From: JACQXM01 sp964569425
Lineage (GTDB): Bacteria > Planctomycetota > Phycisphaerae > UBA1845
Reading direction: 5' to 3'
Length of the DNA stretch: 16,925 bases
Assembly: GCA_964569425.1 (NCBI GenBank)
Contig: CAZMVD010000090.1
Location: forward strand, 1-16,925
Shown: positions 1-6,608 of the stretch, in pieces
How positions within the stretch are numbered: position 1 is the stretch's first letter
Layout: each line of letters opens with the position of its first letter
The notes under the pieces: generated by a model
Database searches by the model: none
Seen by the model: only the letters and a program-made list of their open reading frames with translations
What the model was told of the DNA's origin: nothing
Made by a program: the position numbers and the translations under genes

Positions 1-76
1 CTCCTTTCATCAAAAGGGCTTCGAGCGGTCGCGGCACATTGCCGACCACTTCACCGCTCGCGGTGTCAGGAGAGTG
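1..76 (-). other. cas2-proximal non-coding end, probable CRISPR leader (array itself outside window)
   Basis: This stretch follows the cas2 stop codon (77-79, minus strand). In type I-G loci the array commonly sits beside cas2, so on the minus strand this would be the start of the leader and the first repeat would lie left of position 1. The sequence shows an 8-bp perfect inverted repeat (22-29 with 53-60, CGAGCGGT/ACCGCTCG) enclosing a smaller one (32-36 with 40-44). No copy of the repeat-like element seen at 10695-10804 is present. There is no T-run after the stem on either strand, so a simple terminator is not supported. The leader assignment is inferred from position only. Confidence 0.35.
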
Positions 77-370
77 TCAGATCACCTGTACCCGCGTCGG
101 GGGATTATACCGTTTTCCCAGGCAATCGAGTAGCGGACCGTAGTCGCCGTCCGATTGACCAAGGTCCACAATGATGACCTGGTCGTCGCGGGCATGGACG
201 ACTTCCGCCAGCCGGGCGCGAAGCGAGGCCAGCTCCCGCGGGTTGAGGGCGCAGAGAAACACGCTGAATTGCACGTGGTCTCCCTGGCCCATTAACGTGG
301 TGAAGATGCGTGTCCGCCGCTTGTCATCGCTTATGTCGTAGGCGATCAGGTATTGACGGCGGGTGCTCAT
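77..370 (-). CDS. cas2: CRISPR adaptation endoribonuclease-fold protein Cas2
   Basis: This 97-residue protein has the size and ferredoxin-like pattern of Cas2. The first strand reads YLIAYDISDDKRR (residues 7-19), with the conserved Asp at 12, and the middle carries a QFSVFLC strand. Cas2 forms the dimeric core of the Cas1-Cas2 integrase that inserts new spacers; in type I-G it works with the Cas4-Cas1 fusion encoded immediately upstream. The ATG (368-370) lies one base after the cas4-cas1 TGA, and no clear Shine-Dalgarno sequence precedes it, which suggests translation by coupling to the upstream gene. It is the last gene of the operon. I see no truncation. The identification is secure from fold pattern, length and context. 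Confidence 0.95.
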   Translation of the reverse strand: MSTRRQYLIAYDISDDKRRTRIFTTLMGQGDHVQFSVFLCALNPRELASLRARLAEVVHARDDQVIIVDLGQSDGDYGPLLDCLGKRYNPPTRVQVI

Positions 371-371
371 G

Positions 372-2222
372 TCAACGAGTGGTAATGCTGGCGTAGCGCG
401 GCACGTCGCCGCGGAGCCAGCGGCTGAACAACCGGGCGTGCAGGCGGATCATCGCGCGCCAGGAACACTGATAGTCGAACACCGGGTGAGTGACGAGTTG
501 ATCGAGCCGCGCTTCGTAGGCGCGAATCAGCGCCTTGCGCCCCGCGGGCTTCATCATGCAGCCGGCGGCGGACTGCGTGAAGTCCGCGGCGCGGACCATG
601 CCGGTGTTGACCGCGGTGACGACGGCGGAATCGGCCACCAGCGGCCGGAAGGGTTCCATGAGGTCCAACGCCAGTCCCGGACGCCCGTGGCGCGGCTGAT
701 GGTAGAATCCCCACCAGGGATCAAGACCGTCGGCCAGCAGCGCCACAGTGAACTCCTTCGTCAGCATCGCATAGACGAAAGAGAGCATGGCGTTGACGGG
801 GTCTCTTGGGGGGCGGCGGTTGCGCGTCGTGAAATCCCATTGACCGGTAAAGTCGCGCGGCTTGAGCATGTCGCCGAAGCAGCGAAAGTAATGCGCGGCC
901 AGGTTGCCCTCCAGGCCGAGCAGTTGATCGAGGCCGGCAGCCACAGGCACGCGCGTCACCAGGTCGCTCATATCCGCCAGCACCCCGGCCGGCGGCGAAG
1001 CGTTGCGGCGGAGCATGGTGCGCTGATTCAGCCCCTTGGTGGCGACCAGTTCCTTCGCCAGCGCCAGGCACCGATCGGGCTGCGCGGCGGTGGCGAACTG
1101 GGCGGCGCGGTCGAACGCATTGCGCAGGTTGATTCCGTGCGTGATGCCGTAGAACCAGTGGCCGCTCGATAAGTGAACGATGGGGATTCCGGCTTCGCAC
1201 AGCAAGTGCACCGTTTGAGCGCTGATGGCGATGTTGCCGCAGAGCACCAGGTGGCTGATGTCCTTGAGCCGAGCCCGGCCCAATTCCTCCTTTTCCTTGC
1301 GGACCACGAGGGATTCACCGGTCTTGCCGACGAAGGCGCCCTGTTCCTGAACGTAGAAGGGCAGGGCGTCGTCGCGCAGGGGATACAACCGGCGAACATC
1401 GGGGGCGATCGCGTCGGGCGAAACCTGGCGAAGGGCCAGTGTTTCGTCCGGCAGACAAATGGCGTTCAAGGAACAGCCGTTGCACTTCGGGCTGTCGTCG
1501 AGCGGGGGCGGCAGATCGCAGCGGCCGGTGGCGCGGCGGGCTTGCTCGATCAACGCGAGCGTACGCGCTTCCAACTCTGGCGTGAAGGGCACGTCCACGC
1601 GGGTGCGCGAACCGGTGAAATAGAGCACACCATGATCGCACCGATAGCCGTGCTCGCGGAGCAGTAGCCCCTGGGCCATGAGCTGCACCCGCTCCGGCTC
1701 ATAGGATCGCTCGGGGTTGTCGGGCACGCGGCCGCGCTTGGTTTCGACGGGCACGGCCTCGGGCACGCCGTCGGGACCGGGCGCGGTAGACACAAGGTCC
1801 AGCTTGGCGGTGAGGCCGAGACGTTGGCTGTCCAACGGGACGGACCGGGATATGACCGGTGGTTCGTCGCCGTCGCCGCGCGGGGCGGTGGCTTTGGCCC
1901 GTTTTTTCGCCGGCGCCGTAGCGACCGTCGGCACGGCCGCGGCCGACTCTGCTGCGCCGTCGGCGGTTTCCTCCGCCCCTTCCTGGTCCGATACGTCCGC
2001 GGCGGGGGCGATGCCGTGGGCGTCGGGCAGGACGTGGTCTAGCTGGTCGACGCGGCGATGGGCGGCCTTACCCTCGACGGTGTAGACGTTTTCGGCCCAG
2101 CGGCCCTCGACGTGCATGAGGTGAAAAAGCCGCGGGCAATATGCGAACTCGTTGAGCATGCGCACGGGAAGCCGGTCCGCTTCGTCCCCCTCCCGGGGAG
2201 CATTGGGGAGCGGCGTGGGCAT
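372..2222 (-). CDS. cas4-cas1: Cas4-Cas1 fusion, type I-G adaptation protein
   Basis: This is a 616-residue fusion. The N-terminal part (about 1-258) is a RecB-like Cas4 nuclease: Cys29 in AYCPRL, Asp142 in AKLDLV, Glu160 and Lys162 in VETKRG, Gln180/Gln184, and Cys247, Cys250 and Cys256, which with Cys29 would bind a 4Fe-4S cluster. The C-terminal part (from about 280) is the Cas1 integrase, with its catalytic set Glu438 (LEGNLAAHYF), His508 (WWGFYHQ) and Glu523 (LDLMEPFRP). Cas4 trims and orients prespacers by PAM; Cas1-Cas2 integrates them. Cas4/1 fusions are typical of type I-G, as in Geobacter. Unusually, about 60 residues rich in Ala, Glu, Lys and Pro (about 67-130) sit inside the Cas4 part, between Cys29 and the nuclease core. 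The ATG at 2220-2222 lacks a strong ribosome binding site. csb2 ends 78 nt upstream. Confidence 0.95.
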   Translation of the reverse strand: MPTPLPNAPREGDEADRLPVRMLNEFAYCPRLFHLMHVEGRWAENVYTVEGKAAHRRVDQLDHVLPDAHGIAPAADVSDQEGAEETADGAAESAAAVPTVATAPAKKRAKATAPRGDGDEPPVISRSVPLDSQRLGLTAKLDLVSTAPGPDGVPEAVPVETKRGRVPDNPERSYEPERVQLMAQGLLLREHGYRCDHGVLYFTGSRTRVDVPFTPELEARTLALIEQARRATGRCDLPPPLDDSPKCNGCSLNAICLPDETLALRQVSPDAIAPDVRRLYPLRDDALPFYVQEQGAFVGKTGESLVVRKEKEELGRARLKDISHLVLCGNIAISAQTVHLLCEAGIPIVHLSSGHWFYGITHGINLRNAFDRAAQFATAAQPDRCLALAKELVATKGLNQRTMLRRNASPPAGVLADMSDLVTRVPVAAGLDQLLGLEGNLAAHYFRCFGDMLKPRDFTGQWDFTTRNRRPPRDPVNAMLSFVYAMLTKEFTVALLADGLDPWWGFYHQPRHGRPGLALDLMEPFRPLVADSAVVTAVNTGMVRAADFTQSAAGCMMKPAGRKALIRAYEARLDQLVTHPVFDYQCSWRAMIRLHARLFSRWLRGDVPRYASITTR

Positions 2223-2300
2223 GATCTCAAGGCCCCAAGGGGCGACGCTATTTACTTGTCAAAGATCGGCAGCCTAAAGGGGCGACTTCACGCCCAATCG
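2223..2300 (-). repeat. csb2 to cas4-cas1 gap with a 10-bp direct repeat
   Basis: At 78 nt, this is the longest gap in the cas operon downstream of cas3. AAGGGGCGAC occurs twice on the plus strand (2237-2246 and 2277-2286), exactly 40 nt apart. The first copy is part of a short GCCCC-AA-GGGGC palindrome. On the minus strand a TTGACA-like hexamer occurs, but no acceptable -10 lies 16-18 nt downstream. It may hold a processing or regulatory site separating the interference and adaptation genes; the function is unknown. Confidence 0.3.
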
Positions 2301-3896
2301 TCAGGATTCCTTTGCGGCGGCCAGGAGGCCCAGCCCACAATGACGCCCGGCGCCGAGGGCGAGGGGGCCGGGGAATTTGAGCCCGTCCTTGAACCGCAAC
2401 GTTAAGTGCACCGCGGTCTGGCTCAGCAAGTAGCCGGGGCGGATGTAGCCCTGCGGGCGCTTGTCTTTATCGTACTTGTGCGCGGAGTACGACTTGCGAA
2501 AGCGTGAGAACGCGGACCATTCGAAATCGCACGGCTGGTCGATGCCGGCTTGCATTAACGCGCGCTCGATGAGCGTCCGTATCTTTTCGGGCTTGTGGTC
2601 GCCGTGACCGGGGAGGATGACGGGCGTGAAACTGCACCAAACGTTGGACTCGGCGGTATAGCAGCGGGTCACGCCGTCACCGGAGCGCGGGAGGGGCACA
2701 AGAATCGGCTGATCGCCCGGAAACTCGTCGCCGCGGACCGGTTCGAGCTGTTGACCACTCAGCCGCCTAGCGACGTGATCGAGCCAGGCGTCGTCACCGA
2801 CCGGCGCGGCAATCATCACCCGCCGCACGCCCGGATCGGTATGCTCGTGCCCGACGGAAGGCAGCGGGAGATACGACAATTGACGATGCCTTTCGCTGCC
2901 CGTGAACGCCTCACGGCTTTCATCCGCGTCATTGAGGCACTGGTCTTCCGTTTTCAGGTCTGTCTTGGTGCCCTTGCGATGCCCGGCAACGTAGGAATCA
3001 ACCCATTCGTCGTCCACGCCGCGCGGGGGGTCCTTCTTCATGGCCTCGATGGCCAGGTGCCGCACCATGCCGGCAATGTGGATGAGTTTGGCGTGAGGGT
3101 AGCGGAAAGTATCACCGTTGACGTCGAGAAGCTTGAACACGGCGTGGGGAAGCGGCAGCGGATCGGTGTCGCGGCGGTAACGCACTTGATCGACATCCTT
3201 GTCGGTGAATGGTGGAACCGGTGTCCAGCCATCTTGCAGGCGATTGAGGAAATGGTCGTAGCGTTTCGTGAGCGCGTCGAGTGAGCCGTTGCGGTGGACG
3301 CGCAGTCGTCGTCCTGCTCGCGCGGACGGCAGCCACCATTCGCCCGATGGTTGCAGAGAGAACCGATCGATCAGCGTGGCGTCGCCGATGACCAGATCAA
3401 TGCCCCAGCCCAGGTGCGTGACCGCGCGAACGGACGGGCGAATGGCGCGGAGCAGTTCATCAGCATCGAGCGTTGTCGCATCGAGCGGATAAAAGTAATG
3501 CACTGTCGGCAGATCGTCGCCGAGCGTCTCGATGCGCATGGGTCGGAAGTCCTTCTCCATTCGATATTCGGCGATGCTGGCATCGAGATTCCCGCGATGC
3601 CATGCGGCGGTGACGAGATCGGCCTGGTTGTGCGGGACATACGTGCGGTAGCCGACGTCGCTAACGGTGGCGCGCGGCGCGATGACATGTGGCCGCAACA
3701 CTTCCATCGCCTGCAATGCCTGCCGAACTTCGGGCGAGAGCGGACGACCACGGGCACGCAAGCTCGCGGCATTGAGCAGCGCCTGAAACATGCGCATGGG
3801 GGATGGCGGCCATTCGGGCACGTCGGCGTCGCCGCGGCCGTGAAAGAGCGGGATGGGCTGAATGAATCGAATGGAGATGCAGAGGATCGAGTTCAT
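2301..3896 (-). CDS. csb2: Csb2, type I-G Cas5-Cas6 fusion (GSU0054 family)
   Basis: This 531-residue RAMP protein belongs to the GSU0054 (Csb2) family, in which Cas5-like and Cas6-like parts are joined. The Cas5-like part is thought to cap the 5' handle of the crRNA in Cascade, and the Cas6-like part to cleave the repeat hairpin. The N-terminus has the family signature PLFHGRGD followed by EWPPSPMRMFQAL (about 16-40). The C-terminus carries the glycine-rich RAMP loop PLALGAGRHCGLGLL (about 512-526). The ATG at 3894-3896 overlaps the csb1 TAA by one base (TAATG), and GGAGG lies 7 nt upstream, so the start is well supported. I did not identify a catalytic His with certainty. Length is as expected for the family. 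Confidence 0.92.
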   Translation of the reverse strand: MNSILCISIRFIQPIPLFHGRGDADVPEWPPSPMRMFQALLNAASLRARGRPLSPEVRQALQAMEVLRPHVIAPRATVSDVGYRTYVPHNQADLVTAAWHRGNLDASIAEYRMEKDFRPMRIETLGDDLPTVHYFYPLDATTLDADELLRAIRPSVRAVTHLGWGIDLVIGDATLIDRFSLQPSGEWWLPSARAGRRLRVHRNGSLDALTKRYDHFLNRLQDGWTPVPPFTDKDVDQVRYRRDTDPLPLPHAVFKLLDVNGDTFRYPHAKLIHIAGMVRHLAIEAMKKDPPRGVDDEWVDSYVAGHRKGTKTDLKTEDQCLNDADESREAFTGSERHRQLSYLPLPSVGHEHTDPGVRRVMIAAPVGDDAWLDHVARRLSGQQLEPVRGDEFPGDQPILVPLPRSGDGVTRCYTAESNVWCSFTPVILPGHGDHKPEKIRTLIERALMQAGIDQPCDFEWSAFSRFRKSYSAHKYDKDKRPQGYIRPGYLLSQTAVHLTLRFKDGLKFPGPLALGAGRHCGLGLLAAAKES

Positions 3897-4996
3897 TACC
3901 TATCCTCCGGCTTCGGCTCGGCATTCTTGGCTTTGCCTTTACGAGTCCGCTTGACGTCGCCTTCGCCGGCGACGTCCTTCCTGGCGAGATCGGGATCGAA
4001 AGTGACGGTCTTCGATTCCCCTACGACGAACTTCTCGGCTGCGTTCTTTGCGAAGGCAAAGGCCTGGTCGTGGGTGATGCTCATATCCTCGCGTTTTCCG
4101 TCGGCATGAACGAGTTTGACCGTTCGCGGGTGGTCGATGTCGGGGACGAGATTGCAGCCCTGGCGAAGATACGATTGCGCCGGCGCGGTCAGGACGACGA
4201 GCGACAGGCCGAGAACGTAACGCCGCAGTGCGAGCGTCTGGGCGTCATCATCTCCGGCCGAAAGTAACCGCAGAGCGGCCAGGCTGAAGGTGACATCGCG
4301 TCGAATGCCGCCTTTGGCGATCACGCCGCCGTGCGAACCAGTTGCAGGAACGTGAATGAAGCCGCGTTCGGCGTAAGCGTCTTTGACTTTCTTGTCTGTC
4401 GTGTCTTCGAGAAGACCCAGCCCGATGTAGTCGGCGGATGGATTAAACTGGGCAGATCGCGTGAGCTTCTGCACGTCGAAAGCCCGGATAGTGGAGGCGA
4501 CGAGTCGCGGGAGCTTGGCCTGTGTGTCACGCGAATCCCACACACCAAAGACTAGCGAGGTGGGTGCAACCTTTGCCATATCCAGTGCGTTGCCCTTGAG
4601 AACTGCTTTGAATGCGTCCTGTAGTTTCTTCTGAAGCTGCGTGCAGCGGACGATCGCATCGCCCGCCCGATGACCGGCTTCGAGAAGGTTCACTGATTTC
4701 TCGCCGGCGGTGATGATGATCTGTGGAACGAGGTCGGCATACTCGGGCTTGGCAAACAGCGGTTCGATGCGATTGGCCTGCGAGCCGACGCTGTCGACGA
4801 GGCAGACGTTCTTCTCGCCTTCCGGCGGGTCGATGTTGTATCCGCCCGGAAAAATCTTCTTGTCCTCGGCGGCGGCGTAGGTCGCGGGGAAGATGACGCC
4901 GTCGACACCTTCGACGGGCACCAGCGGCTCACGGATGACAATCGCGGCAGCGGCATCGGTGTTCAGCCATTTGTCGTACTTATTCAAATCACTCAT
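3896..4996 (-). CDS. csb1: Csb1, type I-G Cas7 backbone protein (GSU0053 family)
   Basis: This 366-residue protein resembles the GSU0053/Csb1 family, the Cas7-like backbone that polymerises along the crRNA in the type I-G effector. Recognisable parts are the N-terminal segment leading to EPLVPVEG and VIFPATYA, the LVDSVGSQANR segment (about residue 67), the ALDMAKVAPTSLVFGVWDSR segment in the middle, and a lysine-rich C-terminal tail. The open frame extends upstream to 5173, but I chose the ATG at 4996. AAGGAGAA lies about 8 nt before it, the protein begins MSDLNKYDKWL as family members do, and a longer start would run deep into csb3. The start overlaps the csb3 stop by 8 nt, and the stop overlaps the csb2 ATG by one base, which suggests coupling and matched expression of effector subunits. 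Confidence 0.92.
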   Translation of the reverse strand: MSDLNKYDKWLNTDAAAAIVIREPLVPVEGVDGVIFPATYAAAEDKKIFPGGYNIDPPEGEKNVCLVDSVGSQANRIEPLFAKPEYADLVPQIIITAGEKSVNLLEAGHRAGDAIVRCTQLQKKLQDAFKAVLKGNALDMAKVAPTSLVFGVWDSRDTQAKLPRLVASTIRAFDVQKLTRSAQFNPSADYIGLGLLEDTTDKKVKDAYAERGFIHVPATGSHGGVIAKGGIRRDVTFSLAALRLLSAGDDDAQTLALRRYVLGLSLVVLTAPAQSYLRQGCNLVPDIDHPRTVKLVHADGKREDMSITHDQAFAFAKNAAEKFVVGESKTVTFDPDLARKDVAGEGDVKRTRKGKAKNAEPKPEDR

Positions 4997-5873
4997 CGCG
5001 TTCTCCTTGAAATGGTTGTGCGGGCAAGAAACTCTTGAGGTACTTGGTTCGGTACAGAAGTCGGAACTCGTAGCTCCGCGCTGCCGACAGTTGAATGGAT
5101 TGACAGGCGGCCGCCGCGGCGACGCTGGGCGGTAACGGCTGATTCCACGCAGTGTAAACAAAGCGGTTTTCACCCTTCACTTCGCGCGGCCGGAATCGCT
5201 GAAGGCCGACGAAGCACAGAAGCTCTAATGCCGGTTTGCAGGAGCCTTCGATACGCGTGGCCTCATTGCCGGCGAGTGGGTCGAAGCTGAATCCGATGTC
5301 GAGCGCGGAACCTTGCCCGCCAAGGTCCGAATCGAAATTGAACGGCACGCCGATGGCACGTGCGTTGCTCCAAACGGTTGACTCGCATAAATCGGGAATC
5401 GACGCCAATCCGGTGTGCATCGCCTGTGTGATATTGAGCACAGATTGCTGTCCAGCCCAAGTCTTGAAACGTGCCCCACCTGCGGAATCGTCGCCGAACC
5501 AATCGATGCGAAGGTGGGCCTTGCCGTCAAGCACAATCGGTGCTTCACGACGAAGGGCTTCAAGCACTTTCTTCTCACCCTCCAGGTTCGGAGATTTCTC
5601 GCGGTCCTTTCTTGTCATCGACGACAGTGCTTCCAGCCTGGCGACTTGTACCGGCGTCATCGTGTTCAACACTCGAGCCTGAACAATTGAATCCATCAGG
5701 CCGGTGAAGTTCATCCACTGGGTGCCTATGAGGCAGAATATCTCATCTGCAAACCAGCCCTCCGCCTCCGGCCATAGTCGGTCGGCCAGTTCCAGCAGGC
5801 CGCAGCAGGCGAAGAACTGGCCGGGGTTGGTCACGTCGACGGGGATGGTGATTGTCGGCGTTGGGCTGCTCAT
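4989..5873 (-). CDS. csb3: Csb3, type I-G Cas8-like effector subunit
   Basis: This 294-residue protein has the Csb3-type N-terminus: a short beta-strand run, then NPGQFFACCGLLELADRLWP (about 16-35). It sits directly before csb1 and csb2, where the Cas8-like subunit of a type I-G complex is expected. Cas8-type subunits recognise the PAM and recruit Cas3. It is much shorter than the alternative I-G Cas8 protein Csx17, so I favour Csb3. The ATG (5871-5873) forms ATGA with the stop of the upstream 76-residue gene, and GGAGAA lies about 6 nt before it. The stop overlaps csb1 by 8 nt. I see no catalytic motif. The assignment rests on N-terminal recognition and gene order, and no search was possible. 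Confidence 0.8.
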   Translation of the reverse strand: MSSPTPTITIPVDVTNPGQFFACCGLLELADRLWPEAEGWFADEIFCLIGTQWMNFTGLMDSIVQARVLNTMTPVQVARLEALSSMTRKDREKSPNLEGEKKVLEALRREAPIVLDGKAHLRIDWFGDDSAGGARFKTWAGQQSVLNITQAMHTGLASIPDLCESTVWSNARAIGVPFNFDSDLGGQGSALDIGFSFDPLAGNEATRIEGSCKPALELLCFVGLQRFRPREVKGENRFVYTAWNQPLPPSVAAAAACQSIQLSAARSYEFRLLYRTKYLKSFLPAQPFQGERDE

Positions 5874-6100
5874 GCGGGTTCTCCGTCGCGCATGTCGTCC
5901 GGGGCGGGCTCTGCCGCGCCGTCACTGTCGCCGCCGAGTTCCCGGGCGAAGTCGGCCATGTCCTCCTGGGCGGCGAAAATGTCGTCGAGCGGCATCTGTG
6001 CCCAGTGCTCCAACTGGCGGCGGCGGCTGCCCTCCCAGGTCGTGGCCTCCCAGTCGATGGCGGTTTTCGGTTGCCGGTGCGGCTCAGGTTTCGGGTTCAT
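5870..6100 (-). CDS. Small acidic protein, probable partner of the adjacent nucleotidyltransferase
   Basis: This is a 76-residue hydrophilic protein. The middle (about 16-52) reads as an amphipathic helical segment: DWEATTWEGSRRRQLEHW followed by MPLDDIFAAQEDMADFA. This WEGsRRxQL...LPL pattern resembles small proteins I associate with nucleotidyltransferase-like genes in bacterial chromosomes. The C-terminus is acidic and Ala/Gly/Pro-rich. Its start lies inside the nucleotidyltransferase gene (17-nt overlap) and its stop forms ATGA with csb3, so all three are probably translated in sequence. It is not a core type I-G Cas protein. The most likely role is the antitoxin-like or regulatory partner of the nucleotidyltransferase; a helper of the Csb3 complex is an alternative. 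No catalytic residues are visible, and the function is unproven. Confidence 0.65.
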   Translation of the reverse strand: MNPKPEPHRQPKTAIDWEATTWEGSRRRQLEHWAQMPLDDIFAAQEDMADFARELGGDSDGAAEPAPDDMRDGEPA

Positions 6101-6596
6101 GGTCCTTCATCCTGTGTTTCAATTCCGCAATGTCGGCGAGGTCCCGCGGTCGGCCTGCCTCGGCCTTCATCCGCAGCAGCGTTTCGAGCGAGACGAAAGG
6201 CACTACGATCCCGCCCGTCAACGGCTTCTTCAGGGCCCGCGCGAACTCCTCATCAAACGGAAACGGCTCCGCGACGAACACGTCCACCGTGACGGACTTG
6301 TGCTCGTCGCTTCGGAACTGAAGGACGCGCATTCCCTTGTCGCGTATCCACGCGGCGCGGATGGCGGCATCCGCAAAATCGGCGGCCGTGACGGGCACGA
6401 GCGGACGGTACCCGATCGTTGCCAGCGCCGCGAAGGCCCGGTGAATGTTGTCCGGGACCAGTTGCACAACGATATCCACGTCGGCCGTGAAGCGCAGCAG
6501 ACCGTGAGCGTTCACTGCCAGCCCCCCGACGACCAGGAACCGCACACCCTTGCCGTCTAGAACTTCCATGACGCTTCGAAGGCTGACTTTCTTCAT
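6084..6596 (-). CDS. MNT/AbiEii-like nucleotidyltransferase embedded in the cas operon
   Basis: This 170-residue protein has a minimal nucleotidyltransferase fold. GG (24-25) in VVGGLAVNAHG is followed by the metal-binding pair Asp39 and Asp41 in TADVDIVV, with a third acidic residue at Asp105 in VTVDVFV. The C-terminal segment SLETLLRMKAEAGRPRDLAD is typical of small DUF6036/AbiEii-like transferases. Members of this superfamily include toxins, which transfer nucleotides to tRNA or proteins, and antitoxins of the MNT-HEPN type. It lies 12 nt after the cas3 stop and overlaps the next small gene by 17 nt. A GAGGA motif precedes the ATG by about 10 nt. The catalytic residues are intact, so it is probably active. 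No HEPN partner is visible. Whether it acts as a toxin, antitoxin or regulator cannot be told from sequence. Confidence 0.8.
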   Translation of the reverse strand: MKKVSLRSVMEVLDGKGVRFLVVGGLAVNAHGLLRFTADVDIVVQLVPDNIHRAFAALATIGYRPLVPVTAADFADAAIRAAWIRDKGMRVLQFRSDEHKSVTVDVFVAEPFPFDEEFARALKKPLTGGIVVPFVSLETLLRMKAEAGRPRDLADIAELKHRMKDHEPET

Positions 6597-6608
6597 GGGG
6601 CGCTGTCC

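Noticed and set aside
1..76. Search for a CRISPR repeat beside cas2
   Set aside because: No sequence like the 10695-10804 repeats is present here, so an array cannot be called within the window.
363..1172. Long plus-strand open frame opposite cas4-cas1, and similar ones opposite csb2, cas3 and the ATPase
   Set aside because: They are antisense shadows favoured by high GC; none has recognisable motifs, while the opposite strand encodes clear Cas or ATPase domains.
4997..5173. Longer csb1 reading frame upstream of ATG 4996
   Set aside because: It lies antiparallel to nothing but fully within the csb3 coding region, has arbitrary composition, and the ATG at 4996 has a strong Shine-Dalgarno sequence.
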